DNA of 64,000 bases. Source: Prorocentrum cordatum. Lineage: Eukaryota > Sar > Dinophyceae > Prorocentrales > Prorocentraceae. Location: the NCBI GenBank assembly GCA_963575745.1, contig CAUYUJ010015950.1:240156-304155 (forward strand), in the 5' to 3' direction. The number at the start of each line of letters is the position of its first letter. Position 1 is the stretch's first letter. The notes under the pieces are model-generated. The model made no database searches. It was given only the letters and a program-made list of their open reading frames with translations, and was not told where the DNA came from. The translations under genes and the position numbers were made by a program. Below, one piece after another: positions 19,955-30,714 of this stretch.

Positions 19955-21041
19955 TCACATCAACTCATCGAGCGAAGCTGGGGTCTCAATCATTTCGCCA
20001 TACTCAACCACAGCAGGCATCGAGGGTTGCCAATCGCCTGGGGCGACGGCAGGACGACATAATCCTTCCTGAAGCGGTGAATCGTTCAAATCATAATCCT
20101 CATTCCTCTGCTTCTTCAGTTGAGGCGCGGGAGTCCGTCCTGTGGCCTCCCTATCGTGCTTCGCTTGGATTTGATATTCAACGTTCGCCTGGGGCGGCAG
20201 GTCACTTATCTCAATATCCGAATCTGGTTCTTCGAACGCTTTCTCAAGGGCATCTACTTGATCAAAGTCCATGGTTTCCTGCCCAGGGGACCACCTCTCG
20301 CATTGGGCGGGGTGGCCCGCGTCCATTATCGAGGACAACTCTCGGCTCAACGATGCTCGTTGGTTGGCATGTTCAAAATCTCCCTCCATTGTTTATCTCA
20401 TGCTCCCCGTCAAGTGGTTCGTCGCCATCTTGGCCGGGCTGCCCGTTCAATCCTATCGGGATGGGATGAGTTCCTCGTGCGTTTCCCCATCCGTCTGGGA
20501 CGGCGGGGCACGCGCCTCTGAACTCTCGAGCTTCTCCCGACCCACTGGCTTGGCCAGCAGCCGGCACGACAGTCCTCGTAGCAATCGGACTGGAGTTCAT
20601 CGTTTCCGGAGATACGGCAATTAATGATCTCGAGAAAGCTCCTCGTCTGATCTTTGCTGTTGAGTCGTGTCGCCTCGCCGGTTCTGGGGTTCGTTCGCGA
20701 TCTCCGCTCGGAATCCGAGGAAGAGAATCGTCTCGGGACAAATCTACAATCTCTCCTCCACTCCTTCCCCGAGAGATCTGGGCGGCGATAGAAGAAGAAG
20801 GAAGGCGGTCCCCCCCCGGGCCGCCGCCCCGTGGCCCTTGCCCGCCGCGCTGTGCAACTTGTGTCACGAGCTCGTCTCTACCGGGCAAGTCGGCTGTCTC
20901 ATCATTGCTCATCCCTGTTGCGACTTGGTCGCGAGTTTCGGCTGATAACCAGTCCTTCCTCTGAGAATCGGGGTAAGATGACAAAAGAATTAAGGTCTCA
21001 CGTTCACTCTGCTCAGTGGTAGAGGGCACGGGAAGAGACAT
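19955..21041 (-). pseudogene. N-terminal gag-region frame of element 1
   Basis: I start at the ATG of MSLPVPSTTEQSERE (21039-21041), the first Met after a Leu/Ile-rich upstream stretch that need not be coding. The protein is charged and low complexity with AAGQASGSGEAREF. It passes by frameshift near 20373-20389 into MEGDFEHANQRASLSRELS and the acidic EEPDSDIEISDLP. It stops at 19955. No domain was recognised; its place as first frame of the element is inferred from order. Confidence 0.45.
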
Positions 21042-21529
21042 CGATAAGACGATAATAAGCCGGTAAATTATTGTACTCAGGAGAGTAAGGGGGGAGGCCG
21101 GCCGGCCGACGACCGACGACGCGCGGCGGCCGAAGGCAAGCTCGCTCCTGTTTTTCCTTCGAGCACAAACAGCTGCGGATCGGCACCGCAGCAACAGTAC
21201 AGACAGTGCGTTGCAAGGCAGGCAGCGAGAGAGGCAAGGTTATGATGAGGCGGAGAAGAGCATATTTACTCATTCAGAACCTTCTGACGCAGGCAAAGAA
21301 GCTCCGCATGATAATCATAGTGTCTGGTCCCCCCAAGATACGTTTGGAAGCTGTCTCCGATACGTGATACTCTGGGGGATCTTAAGTTGACGGTAGTGCG
21401 GATGCGGTTGTGTCGTTTCGGTATTAGATTTAAAGACAATACACCAAGTGGCACATATATGCAGGTAGCCACATCAATACCTATTAGCTCTAAGCTATGG
21501 GCATGTACGTGCAAACAGGGTATAGATCA
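21042..21529 (-). other. 5' flank of element 1
   Basis: No gene. This would hold the 5' untranslated part or LTR of element 1. I could find neither a matching second LTR nor a primer-binding site. Confidence 0.35.
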
Positions 21530-21840
21530 CCGGGGGCCTTGGCTACCCTAGGCCCTACCCAAGGCCCTAGGCTTCCCAAGGGTAGGCCCTACCCAAGGCC
21601 CTAGGCTTCCCAAGGGTAGGCCCTACCCAAGGCCCTAGGCTTCCCAAGGGTAGGCCCTACCCAAGGCCCTAGGCTTCCCAAGGGTAGGCCCTACCCAAGG
21701 CCCTAGGCTTCCCAAGGGTAGGCCCTACCCAAGGCCCTAGGCTTCCCAAGGGGTAGCCCTAGGGTCGCCCTAGGGGTGGGCCCCAGGGGTAGCCCCAGGG
21801 TAGCCCTAGGGGCAGGCCCTAGGGGTAACCCTTTATTGCG
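21530..21840. repeat. 34-bp palindrome-rich satellite
   Basis: About six copies of a 34-bp unit with GGGTAGGCCCTACCC (a perfect palindrome), AAGGCCCTAGG and CTTCCCAAGGG, decaying to the right into CCCTAGGGGTAGCC-type units. It is related to the array at 23630-23845. Confidence 0.93.
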
Positions 21841-23290
21841 GATTACAATATGATTCCTTTGGTCGGGCGGGCGGGCGGGACATTAATAGCATTGGTTGCC
21901 TTGGTGGCGGATTACATCTATTGATTCCCTGCGTGGTGGATTATCAACTGATTATTCTTGTCGGGCGGGCGGGCGGGACACTAAAGGCATTGATCGCATG
22001 TGTGGCGGGTGGCACACTGATTCTTATTGTGGCAGATTACACATTGATTCCTTTTGTCGGGCGGGCGGGCGGGACATTAAAGGCAATGATTGCTTGTGCT
22101 GGGACCCCCCCTCGCTGATCCCCCCGCGCAGACCCCCCCTCTGGGACCCCCCCTCGCTGACCCCCCCCTCGCTGACCCCCCCTCGCAGACCCCCCCTCGC
22201 AGACCCCCCCTCTGGGACCCCCCCTCGCTGACCCCCCCTCTGGGACCCCCCTCACAGACCCCCCCTCGCTGACCCCCCCTCGCAGACCCCCCCTCGCTGA
22301 CCCCCCTGACCCCCTCTGGGACCCCCCCTCGCTGACCCCCCCTCGCAGACCCCCCCTCACAGACCCCCCCTCTGGGACCCCCCCTCGCTGACCCCCCCAT
22401 CGCTGACCCCCCCTCGCAGACCCCCCCTCGCAGACCCCCCCTCTGGGACCCCCCCTCGCTGACCCCCCCTCTGGGACCCCCCTCACAGACCCCCCCTCGC
22501 TGACCCCCCCTCGGGACCCCCCCTCGCACACCGTCCCCCCCTCGGGGATTCCCTCCCCCCTCTCGGGCGGGTAGGGCAAGACGTTAAATGGTCGGGCGGG
22601 TAGGGCAGGACATTAAATGCATTGATTGCTTTGGTGGCGGATTACATGTTGATTCCCCTTGGTAGCGGATTACAACTTGATGCCTTTAGTCGGGCGGGCG
22701 GGCGGGACATTAAAGGCATTGATTGCTTGCTTGTGTGGTGGATTACCAATTGCTTCCCGTTGGTACCGGATTACGAGTGGATTCCATTTGTGGCGGATTA
22801 CAAGCTGATTCCTTTTGTCGGGCGGGCGGGCGGGACATTAAAGGCATTGATTGCTTGTGTGGCGGATGGCAAACTGATTCTCATTGTGGCAGATTACACA
22901 TTGATTCCTTGTCTGGAGGGCGGGCGGGACATTAAAGGCAATGATTGCTTGTTTGGTGAATTGCGAATGGATTCCCTTTTGGCAGCGGATTTTAAACTTA
23001 TCCCTTTGGTCGGGCGCCTTTTGCCTGGCGGGCGGGCGGGGCATTGAAGGCAATAATTGCTTGTGTGGTGAATTACAAATGGATTCCCTTTGGCAGCGGA
23101 TTGCAAACTTATTCCTTTGGTCGGGCGGGCGGGCGGGACATTAAATGCATTGATTGCTTTCGTGGCGGATTACAAAGTGATTCCATTTGGCAGCGGATTG
23201 CAAGTTGATTACCATTATGGCGGATTACAAGCTGATTCCTTTTGTCGGGCGGGCGGGCGGGACATTAAAGGCATTGCTTGCTTGCGTGGC
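21840..23290 (+). repeat. GGGCGGG satellite with ACATTAAAGGCATTG units
   Basis: Units of variable length join GTCGGGCGGGCGGGCGGGAC to ATTAAAGGCATTGATTGC and to GGCGGATTACA...TGATTCC. Four-run GGGCGGGCGGGCGGG tracts begin near 21865, 21962, 22059, 22692, 22820, 23122 and 23246. The plus-strand frames are repeat reading. Confidence 0.9.
22100..22560 (+). repeat. C-run array, 16-18-bp units
   Basis: GACCCCCCCTCGCT, GACCCCCCCTCGCA and GACCCCCCCTCTGG alternate irregularly. It is inserted within the GGGCGGG satellite. The minus-strand Gly/Glu/Ser/Arg frames are by-products. Confidence 0.93.
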
Positions 23291-23384
23291 GGATTACACA
23301 GACTGAAGGCCCTAGGCTTCCCAAGGATAGGCCCTACTGGACACCCTAGGGTAGCCCTAGGGTACCCCTAGGGGTATGCCCCAG

Positions 23385-23630
23385 AGGTTTTTAATTTATT
23401 TTATTTTTTATTCTATTTTTTTATTTTAGTCTTTATTATTTTTTTTTTTGTTTATATTATTTGTTTTATTTATTTAGTCCGTATTTTTTATTATTTTTTT
23501 TATTATATATTATTAATTTATTTTTTATTTCTATATTTCTTTTTATTATTTATTATTTCTTTTTAGTAGTTTTTAATTATATTATTAGCTAATTATTTTT
23601 TTTTAGTTCTTTATTTTTTATTAGCATAGG
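23385..23630. other. AT-rich island
   Basis: About 245 bp of almost pure A/T, mostly T runs on the plus strand, sitting between two GC-rich CCCTAGG arrays. No gene. Confidence 0.85.
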
Positions 23631-23845
23631 GAAGCCCTAGGGGTAGGCCCTAGGGGTAGCCCTAGGGTAGCCCTAGGGGTAGGCCCTAGGGGTAGCCCTA
23701 GGGTAGCCCTAGGGGTAGGCCCTAGGGGTAGCCCTAGGGTAGCCCTAGGGGTAGGCCCTAGGGTAGCCGTAGGGTAGCCCTAGGGGTAGGCCCTAGGGTA
23801 GCCCTAGGGTAGCCCTAGGGGTAGGTCCTAGGGGTAGCCCTTCCT
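23630..23845. repeat. CCCTAGGGGTAGGCC satellite
   Basis: Tandem units of CCCTAGGGGTAGG and CCCTAGGGTAG, about 36-37 bp per pair. It directly precedes and probably truncates element 2. Confidence 0.92.
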
Positions 23846-23859
23846 TGGGTGATCTATAA

Positions 23860-24432
23860 GGCAAACAGGCGATACCACAACATGTTTTGGATTGGTACGG
23901 CCAAGCGGTACGACATGCCGGATGGAGAGCACAGACACGCATCACGCTTATTCGTCACCTCAACGATAGGATCCTGGGGAAAGGCAACGCTACGCACGGA
24001 AACGTGCCAGTATACTTAAATACTTATACACGTACGGATCACAACATACACCATTATGTGACGACCAACAAAGGGGGACCGAAATGGTCCGATGTTATCC
24101 GACGTGTAACGACTGACCTGGATACCAATACGGTTATTCAGGATATTGCGATAGCCGATCAACCGACGGGGTATGACTGGCATGCACCACCACCTGAAGG
24201 GGTTGCCAACATCAGTGCACGGATGTACTGGCAGCCCGAGGAACCGGTCATGCTCGGCAACGAGCCTGCTCAATCACCACGACGCGTCATCATAGATGAC
24301 TGTCCTTCCCCCCTCCCGACTCTGGCGATTGTTGCAGGTGCCCACTCATCAACGACGATGGGCACTCAGACCGGTGAACATGACGAGCAAGTCTTACCTA
24401 CGGATTCGCGTATTAAACAAAAAAAGGCTTAA
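23860..24432 (+). pseudogene. First open frame of element 2
   Basis: Open from just after a TAA at 23857; it has no ATG near its start. It reads VRHAGWRAQTRITLIRHLND, HHYVTTNKGGPKWSDVIRRV, then LGNEPAQSPRR, the last encoded by the element's own short motif, and ends in RIKQKKA. The next frame overlaps it by 137 bp, so a frameshift near 24.4 kb probably joins them. No domain recognised. Confidence 0.45.
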
Positions 24433-24898
24433 ATCCGAAAAGGAAGATGGCATCAAGCCTCGCCGCATCAAAAAGCACGTTGAGGATGGAAATGATGATT
24501 GCGGCGACGACCTGTCAGGACTTGAACAGGATCTTATGGCGACCTGGAGCACTGACGTCCCTTTCGAGCTGATTAGCTCTGACGAGGAAGATGACCTGTT
24601 CCTTACCCTCCCCACATCTATGCCCGACACGCACGCCGACATATACAGCATAGTGGTTACTCTATGCTATGGCAACAACAAGTGCATGGATATGTTGGAG
24701 CTGCGTGGAGGTGAGGGAGGCATTTCAGAGCTTGCCGTCTCAAGAGGTCTCTCCTCAGGAGGCAATCTAGACAAGACCACATGTGTCGACCCGGGAGATC
24801 CCTCGGTGCAGCGAGCTGTAGACCACTACTTTGCAGTAACTTGCCGACCGACCTCACATTGCGACCGCACGCATCGACCAATGTGCGACGGGACTTAA
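24296..24898 (+). pseudogene. Methyltransferase-like segment of element 2
   Basis: The informative part is the second half: VVTLCYGNNKCMDMLELRGG, EGGISELAVSRGL, GGNLDKTTCVDPGDPSVQRA and a broken end near TCRPTS. MLELRGGEGG resembles SAM-binding motif I of DNA methyltransferases, followed by a VD acidic position; the usual downstream Pro-Cys motif is not visible before the stop. Related segments occur in dinoflagellate copia-like polyproteins. The N-terminal half (KSEKEDGIKPRRIKKH, EDGNDDCGDDLSGLEQDL) is charged and unassigned. Confidence 0.5.
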
Positions 24899-25015
24899 AC
24901 TATTTTTATCCCAATCAAAGGACACCAACAACAATTACGTTAGGATCTTCAATTTTGCTCTATTCGTCTCAATTTTAGAAATGCCTTCTCTTCAAGGATT
25001 TTTAGTTGACATCAA

Positions 25016-26158
25016 ATGATACATTCAATATCTAGCAAGGATATAAATTCAACTACCGTCACCATAACAATCCGCTTCCCCAGTCACTGCCGCAAATCCC
25101 TCCGCACTAAAAGGAATATTAAACTGACAATCAGGATATACCTGCCTTTTTTTGTACCCTCTTACAAAAATTCTAAGGATACGGCTGGTGACTATATCAA
25201 GAAGCCGACAGATATCACCAGCAACGACGAGGCAATTCTTAAACCCTTTGAGCGACTCAAATGTAACGGTCAGCATGTGCATGCAAAACCGTGCAACAAG
25301 GAGCTTTCACTGGCACAAAAATACACTCGACGACTGCAGTCTGCCTTTGTGGAAGCCGTCTACCTGGAGAAAGCCATTGACAATGCGCGCGGAGACGCGC
25401 CTGCGCGAACTGCTCATGCTTATCCTGCCGACCTCCCTGATCAAGCGGAACCAGGAGAGGGTATGAGACGCATTGGTGACCGTACCATCCCAAAAGTGGC
25501 CACATGCCCAGCATGTATCGACAACGTCCGAAAGGACAGTCCTAGCCACAACAGAGATCCTACACAGTGTAGATATCATGACTCCATCTCTGCATATTGG
25601 CCATGCCCTGCATGCCAGAGGGATCTTACGAAAAGCAAGGGTGTTAAGAATCACCTTGACACTGAGCCCGGCAAATGTCGCTTTGCCGAGCCGCTCAAAC
25701 TCCCAGATGATCATGACCCCGAGGGCCGCATTGTGCCAGCTTGGTGGGGGCCCTTGCCCAAGCCGGGTGAGGGCCAAGCTTCGGCATCGGGTGGCCGCCA
25801 GGGGGCTCGCGCCAGGCCACCGCGACCACGCGCCTTTGGGAACGCTGATCCTACATCTGGCGCTAGCAGTTATGACATACTGCGAGACGCGCCCGAGCGT
25901 GGAAACACGCCCTCCGCGTCTTCGAGCGGAAACGCGCCCCCCGCGTCTTCGGGCGAATCACCGCAGGTAGCGGCCCGCCGTGGTCGCTTACTAGGTGTAC
26001 TTCCACCACCAGATGCAGTTGACGAAGGAGACCGACTGCGGAGAGCCACGAGAACCCTCGTGCCTCGACCGGCTCGGGGGCTCCACGACTGCCTGACTGG
26101 GCGAGATTTGACATCCAACCTAGTCTGCAAAACCTCCGCAGTTATGAACCTCATGTAG
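25016..26158 (+). pseudogene. Cys/His-rich region before integrase, element 2
   Basis: Starts at an ATG but the first 60 residues may not be native. From there: FERLKCNGQHVHAKPCNKE, KYTRRLQSAFVEAVYLEKAI, then paired Cys motifs TCPACIDNVRKDSPSHNRDP, QCRYHD, WPCPACQRDLTKSKGVKNHL and KCRF, like consecutive zinc-binding sites. A Pro/Ala/Arg-rich linker follows, with two GNxPxASS repeats. The last part runs into the integrase by frame change near 26.15 kb. The order suggests a nucleic-acid-binding module upstream of integrase. Confidence 0.6.
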
Positions 26159-27037
26159 TCAAAAAGGAACTCCGTAAACTGCACCTACGGTGGCATCATG
26201 CGAAGGAACCCAAGATGAGGCTGATCCTAGAAAGAGTGGGTTTGGATAATGCTCGACTAAATATGATCAAAAAATCTGCGACACCTGTCGGGAATGTGGA
26301 GCATGGGAGCACCCGGGTAACTCTGCGCTACCTTCCGCAAGCCCCCCTGGAAATTGGCTTGGCGAAGGCGAAGTGGATCTCATGGTTTACAAGAAACGGA
26401 CCATATTCCTCATTATGGGCTGATGTATTCGCCCGGCAGCAGGCCAAAAAAATCCCGACGAAAAACGGGGCACCATACTCGACGCCTACCACTACTGCTG
26501 GATCGCCTATCATGGATCCTTCAAACTATTGTTTTTTCAAATGGAGAAGGCGCCCTCAATAATGAAACTGCCAAGGCCATGATGGCGAATGAGGGTGCGA
26601 CGCTGCGCGCCCGAGCGCCTGGCCAGCACGCAACCTCGATCGAGTCACGCAATGGCATTCTTAAAGGCACTCTCCACATGATTGAGGAAGAGCTGAACAG
26701 ACACAACATCCCCATTGCATTTACCAGAGTACTAGCCGAAGGCATCTTCGTCACTAACGCTTTCACTTTTTATAACGGAGTATCGCCGTGCCAAGCACGC
26801 ACTGGGCGACAGCCCTCTTTCCTGCCTGACCTCGACACCCTTGACTTCCCAAAGGGCCCCGAGACGTCAGGCCACGAGCGCGAACGTCGCGTGAGGGAAG
26901 TCAGCCTGGAAGCAATAACTCAAGCCACGGCGATAGCGAAGACGAATCGCGCCCTCAGGGCCGAGGGCGGCTCCAGATGGCGCTCGCCTATGCTCAGCTG
27001 GGGACTTGGTCGATTAGCACCGACCCACGGCCACTAA
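26155..27037 (+). pseudogene. Copia-type integrase of element 2, frameshifted, one catalytic Asp lost
   Basis: The zinc region reads KLHLRWHHAKEPKMRLILER followed in another frame by CRECGAWEH. The catalytic core is split: EVDLMVYKKRTI gives the first Asp, IVFSNGEGALNNETAKA shows Asn where D-G-E is expected, and HATSIESRNGIL gives the Glu. It continues RHNIPIAFTRVLAEGIF and TFYNGVSPCQARTGRQPS, typical of copia integrases. At least two frameshifts near 26.28 and 26.54 kb and an internal stop are present. This copy is inferred to be nonfunctional. Confidence 0.8.
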
Positions 27038-27137
27038 AGACGACCATGGAGGCTGGAAAGGCCCGTTCCCTGAGATCCGTAACGCGCCTGAACGTGGACA
27101 CGCAGTCGTCACGGCAGGATCGCGCGAAGTAATCGCA

Positions 27138-28960
27138 ATGTATCCTGATGCTCGCCACACGCCATACATTGAATGCCCTCTCACCCGGGAACTCGGCATG
27201 GACAAAATGGCCATGCAAACCGCCCCCGCGCATGTGGCACACCTCGGTGCAGGGAAACCTGCCAAAGTCTCTGGCTACATCCCAGACTACAAGGGGAACC
27301 TCAATCTTTCCATCGACAGCAAGTTTCACCCGCGCGTGCACTTAGCACTGCAGTATCTCGTGCGAAACTATTTCCGAGTTGAGCGCGTAGTAGCCGTGAG
27401 ATTGGACAAGAGCGTGCTCAATCTACCTTCGGTTAAGTACGCCGCCGGGTCTACACTTTTCCACTACGACAACGATGTTAACCCAGCCTTCCACTACTAC
27501 GAGTGCGCAGGCACCGGCCTGAACATCTCTCAAGTCACTGGTAGCACTCGCTCCAGACTCATCCAGTGCCTGACGTCACAAGCTCCTTCCCTAGAATTGC
27601 ATGACGACCTTGTCAAGTATCAACACTTGGACACATCGTCTGAAGGACCTGACCAGCCTGGAGACAGGCCTTCTCCAGACACCCCAGGTGCATCATCACC
27701 GAGTGAAGGTCGCCTGTCTACAATCTATGAGGAAAGCGAGGAACACGACATCGAGGCCATGATGATGGAGGAGTGGTACGATGAGTTACGTATGGACCTT
27801 CATCCCACGACAATTATCGACGACTGTCTCTACTGCGTCCCAACAACCATGCTGCCCGACCAATGTGCCTTGGTCTCAGCATCAGTGGACGAGGGTGATA
27901 CCGTTGTGTCGGAGACGCTCGGAAACGAGCCTGAACGACAAGAGCCTTGTCTCGTCTCTTTATGCTCGACTACACCTGACGAGGGCTGTCCTCTTCACAG
28001 TGATGAGCATGGCCCATATGCCGAGTTATGTTTTACGCCAGAAATGGCAAAGATCGCGCTGGATCAGACCCAACTTACACGGCTCGAACCAAACATGGTC
28101 GCAACGATGAGAGTATGCGTATCATCGGCTGCTAAGCGCACTGTAGTAGTCAAGGAAGACGACCTACTCACCATAGCCGACATAGCAGCACATCCCAAAG
28201 AGGTTTGCGAAGCCTTATACACCGAACTCAAGATCTGGCTTGACAACCGATGCTTCGAGATGTACGACCTGTCAAAACCTCCCCACATTATGACAGCCAG
28301 ATACGTATACAAATGGAAGTTTGTGAAAGTAAGCACCGAGAGTGTTAAAACCATCCGTCTAAGACTTGTCCTCCGTGGATTTATGGACGCGGAGGCTTTC
28401 GATGTAGAATCCTTCTCGGGAACTGCCCGCCGACAGTCCCAGAGGCTTCTGGCAAGTGAAGCTGCGTGTCATCCAGAATGGATCTTAGCATCTATGGACA
28501 TCGACAAAGCGTTCCTCAAAGGACTGACATATGAGGAACTTGCTCATGCCACCGGCGAGGACACTCGCGTGGTTTGCTTCGCCCTTCCACCAGGAAGTGC
28601 CCAGGTGCTTCGCACTCTTCCAGGCTTCCTTTCTTACGATGAAAGCCGACACTGCCTCAGGTGCCTGAAGCCAGGAACCGGTACGAAGGGCGCCCCACGA
28701 GCGTTCCCCCTCAAGCTTCGCACGACCACTCGAGCTATAGGCCTGACATCGACAAGCTGCGATCCTGAATTTGAATTCACTCAGGATCTATTAGCAGCAA
28801 AACACGTCGACGATATCAATATGACAGGCCTAGAGAAAAACGTAGATGACTATGTACAACGCGTCGAAAAGGTGTTTGGTAAATGCAAGCTCAACAAACA
28901 TTTTTACACTTACTGTGCCGTCCGCTACACGAAGAATGAAAAAAGGGAATGCGATCATGG
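27138..28960 (+). pseudogene. Copia-type reverse transcriptase of element 2
   Basis: A 642-residue frame with an ATG start, though the native protein probably continues from integrase. Residues 1-330 are a linker with LGNEPERQEP (motif-encoded). RT features: ARYVYKWKFVKV (387-398), RLRLVLRGFMD (407-417), SMDIDKAFLKG with the first catalytic Asp at 454, TKGAPRAFPLKL, and AKHVDDINMTG with catalytic HVDD at 556-559. HVDD replaces the more usual YVDD. Near 28.95 kb the frame shifts; the true continuation reads NEKGNAIMDQDEYIKQLRPI in another frame. Confidence 0.85.
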
Positions 28961-29865
28961 ACCAGGACGAATACATCAAACAACTACGTCCTATCACACA
29001 TCCGGAACTTACGGGAGCGGCGGCAGACGCCAAGGCTACCAAACTCATGACCGACATGTTCGTTAGCCTGCGAGGAGCTCTCGCCTATGCCCTTCTTATT
29101 TAATTCTGGCTCATGGTGTATGCGGTGTCTCTCCAGCACCAACTTACAAGTCAGACGACTGAATGCTGTGACGCGAAAGCTGATCAGCAGCCCGAAACGC
29201 ATCACCTTCCCTTGGATGAAACCGACGAATGAAGTAGACATACATAGTGACTCGGGGTATCGGAAACTCACCGGGGAGGAGGACGATGAAACCAAGGGCT
29301 ACGGTATTCGTGGGGCTAACGTAGTAAGGCGAGGAAACTCGCCCCAAGGCAATCCGTCGTTCACCTTTGCGACGGACTATGCAAGTCTCACCGACTGCAG
29401 GTGAGGTCCAGCTATGCCGCTGAGGCACTTGCAGCTACACATAATCTTGATGAATGCTATCCCACGCTCATCACCCTCCACGAGCTCAAGGCTGGGGCAC
29501 TTACCCCACGACAACTGCGAGATATGCGTGAAGTTGGAGGCCTAGCTATCAAAGTATCCCTTACTATAGACGCTGAGTCTGTATATAAATCATTATCCAG
29601 CAAAGACCTCAAGATACCGACGGAACGTACCTTGCTGGGACATATCAGCTGGATGCGTGAGCTCATGGATATAGGTATAGTGCATAACGTACAGTGGTGT
29701 GACACTAGGGACATGACCGCAGATGGGCATACAAAGGAAGGTATCGATCGGGAGCTGCTTTGGGAAGTGATGTCAGGTACCCAGTCATTTAAGTATGACG
29801 TGAAGCAGTTTGTTCCCTTTCGGGGTCCTGAGGACAAAACCAAACCTAAGTCGAATCATTTTTAG
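28925..29865 (+). pseudogene. Copia-type RNase H of element 2
   Basis: After the RT frameshift come DEYIKQLRPITHPELTGA and MTDMFVSLRGALAYALL, then in further frames VDIHSDSGYRKLTGEEDDE (first catalytic Asp), RSSYAAEALAATH (Glu), LTIDAESVYKSL and CDTRDMTADGHTKEG (Asp). The last frame is intact from about 29401 to its stop at 29865. Three frame changes disrupt the whole. Order and motifs fit a copia RNase H. Confidence 0.8.
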
Positions 29866-30330
29866 TTTGTCCTTGTTGCCCCTGCGGACCAGTTTGCCAG
29901 CACGGGCGCCTATTATGGAGGCGCCCTCTTGTTTGCTCGGAAACGAGCCATACTTTTCACGCTTGGCAACGAGCCTGCTCAGTTTGGTTCAGGCTCTTTG
30001 CCTTAATACCTTTTGCCCGGAGGGGAATAGCCTGTCTGGCTTACCTCTAGCCGGGCCGATAGCCCTTATCTATCCAAGGGGCTGTCCTGTGCATGCGTGG
30101 AAAAGTTGTGCGAGGAAACTCGCCGGCGAATAATCTCGCCCTTCAGTCTGGTGGTTGACCAGACTGCGTGTACTGTTTTCCTTGCAAACAATTGCGCGCC
30201 TGTCGAGAGCCTAGCGACCGCGCGGCTTTACTCTCCGTCTCCTCCCCTCCCGACTTTAAGGGTAGCTCTTTGGGAGATGCTATAGATACTCGGGAGTATA
30301 GCCTGCGCGTCGCTGCCTTATGGCTCAAGG
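29866..30330 (+). other. 3' noncoding tail of element 2 with strong hairpins
   Basis: No gene. Two perfect hairpins: GGGCGCCT (29904-29911) with AGGCGCCC (29919-29926), and CAGTCTGGT (30144-30152) with ACCAGACTG (30158-30166). Two copies of the element's GGCAACGAGCC-type motif lie at about 29940 and 29966. This may be the 3' UTR or LTR; no partner LTR is present to confirm it. Confidence 0.5.
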
Positions 30331-30477
30331 CACGCGCGCCCTATTTGCCCGGATACCTGACTTGGTATTCGCTGTGTGCTGGAAAGACCGATACATCGAT
30401 CTTCTCCTATCTTACCCATCCACATCCCATATCGTATGCCTTCGACATGGAATTGGATGCAATATGGCCTACCAGAG

Positions 30478-30600
30478 TCATTTCAGACTCATCTGCAGCA
30501 TCATCCGCATCATCATCACCACCATCACCATCACCATCACCATCGCCATCGCTATCGCAATCGCCATCGCTAACACCACCACACCTGCCACTATTATGTC
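30478..30600 (+). repeat. ATC/CATCAC microsatellite
   Basis: Degenerate ATC and CACCAT repeats. The poly-His and poly-Ile frames are by-products. Confidence 0.9.
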
Positions 30601-30714
30601 TGATCCAAAACCGCAGTTATGAGGGCTGCTGCGGCCAGGCGGCGAGGGAGTGCCCAGGCACATAAAACGCCAGAGGGGAGGGGAGGGCAAGGGAAACAAG
30701 GGGAGGGGACTGGA

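Larger units (their letters stand above)
1..21041 (-). mobile_element. Degenerate copia-type LTR retrotransposon (element 1), interrupted
   Basis: Read on the minus strand the order is gag, aspartic protease, integrase, reverse transcriptase, RNase H and a methyltransferase-like segment. Integrase before RT is the diagnostic Ty1/copia order. The frame is broken at many places, and the element is split by a satellite array between gag and protease (14.4-15.7 kb) and by a 6.65-kb insertion between RT and RNase H (3101-9746). No convincing long terminal repeats were found, so the 5' limit is set at the first ATG of gag and the 3' side leaves the window. It is inferred to be inactive. Short GGCTTGGCCGG-like motifs recur through the coding part and read in frame as AKPAG or AQPSG. 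Confidence 0.85.
23860..30330 (+). mobile_element. Copia-type retrotransposon (element 2), 5'-truncated and frameshifted
   Basis: The plus-strand order is methyltransferase-like segment, Cys/His-rich region, integrase, reverse transcriptase, RNase H, then a noncoding tail. It begins without an ATG directly after satellite DNA, so the 5' end is probably lost. It stands head-to-head with element 1 but differs in domain order and in the RT motif (HVDD instead of YVDD), so it is a distinct lineage. GGCAACGAGCCTGCTCA or GGAAACGAGCC recurs at about 24255, 27928, 29940 and 29966, in coding and noncoding parts. Confidence 0.85.

Noticed and set aside
22037-22579. Gly/Ser/Glu/Arg-rich minus-strand frames
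   Set aside because: They are the complement of the C-run array.
30310-30330. TGGCTCAAG in CCTTATGGCTCAAGG as a second leader relic
   Set aside because: Only nine contiguous leader bases match, and the same 9-mer occurs again near 8682 without context.
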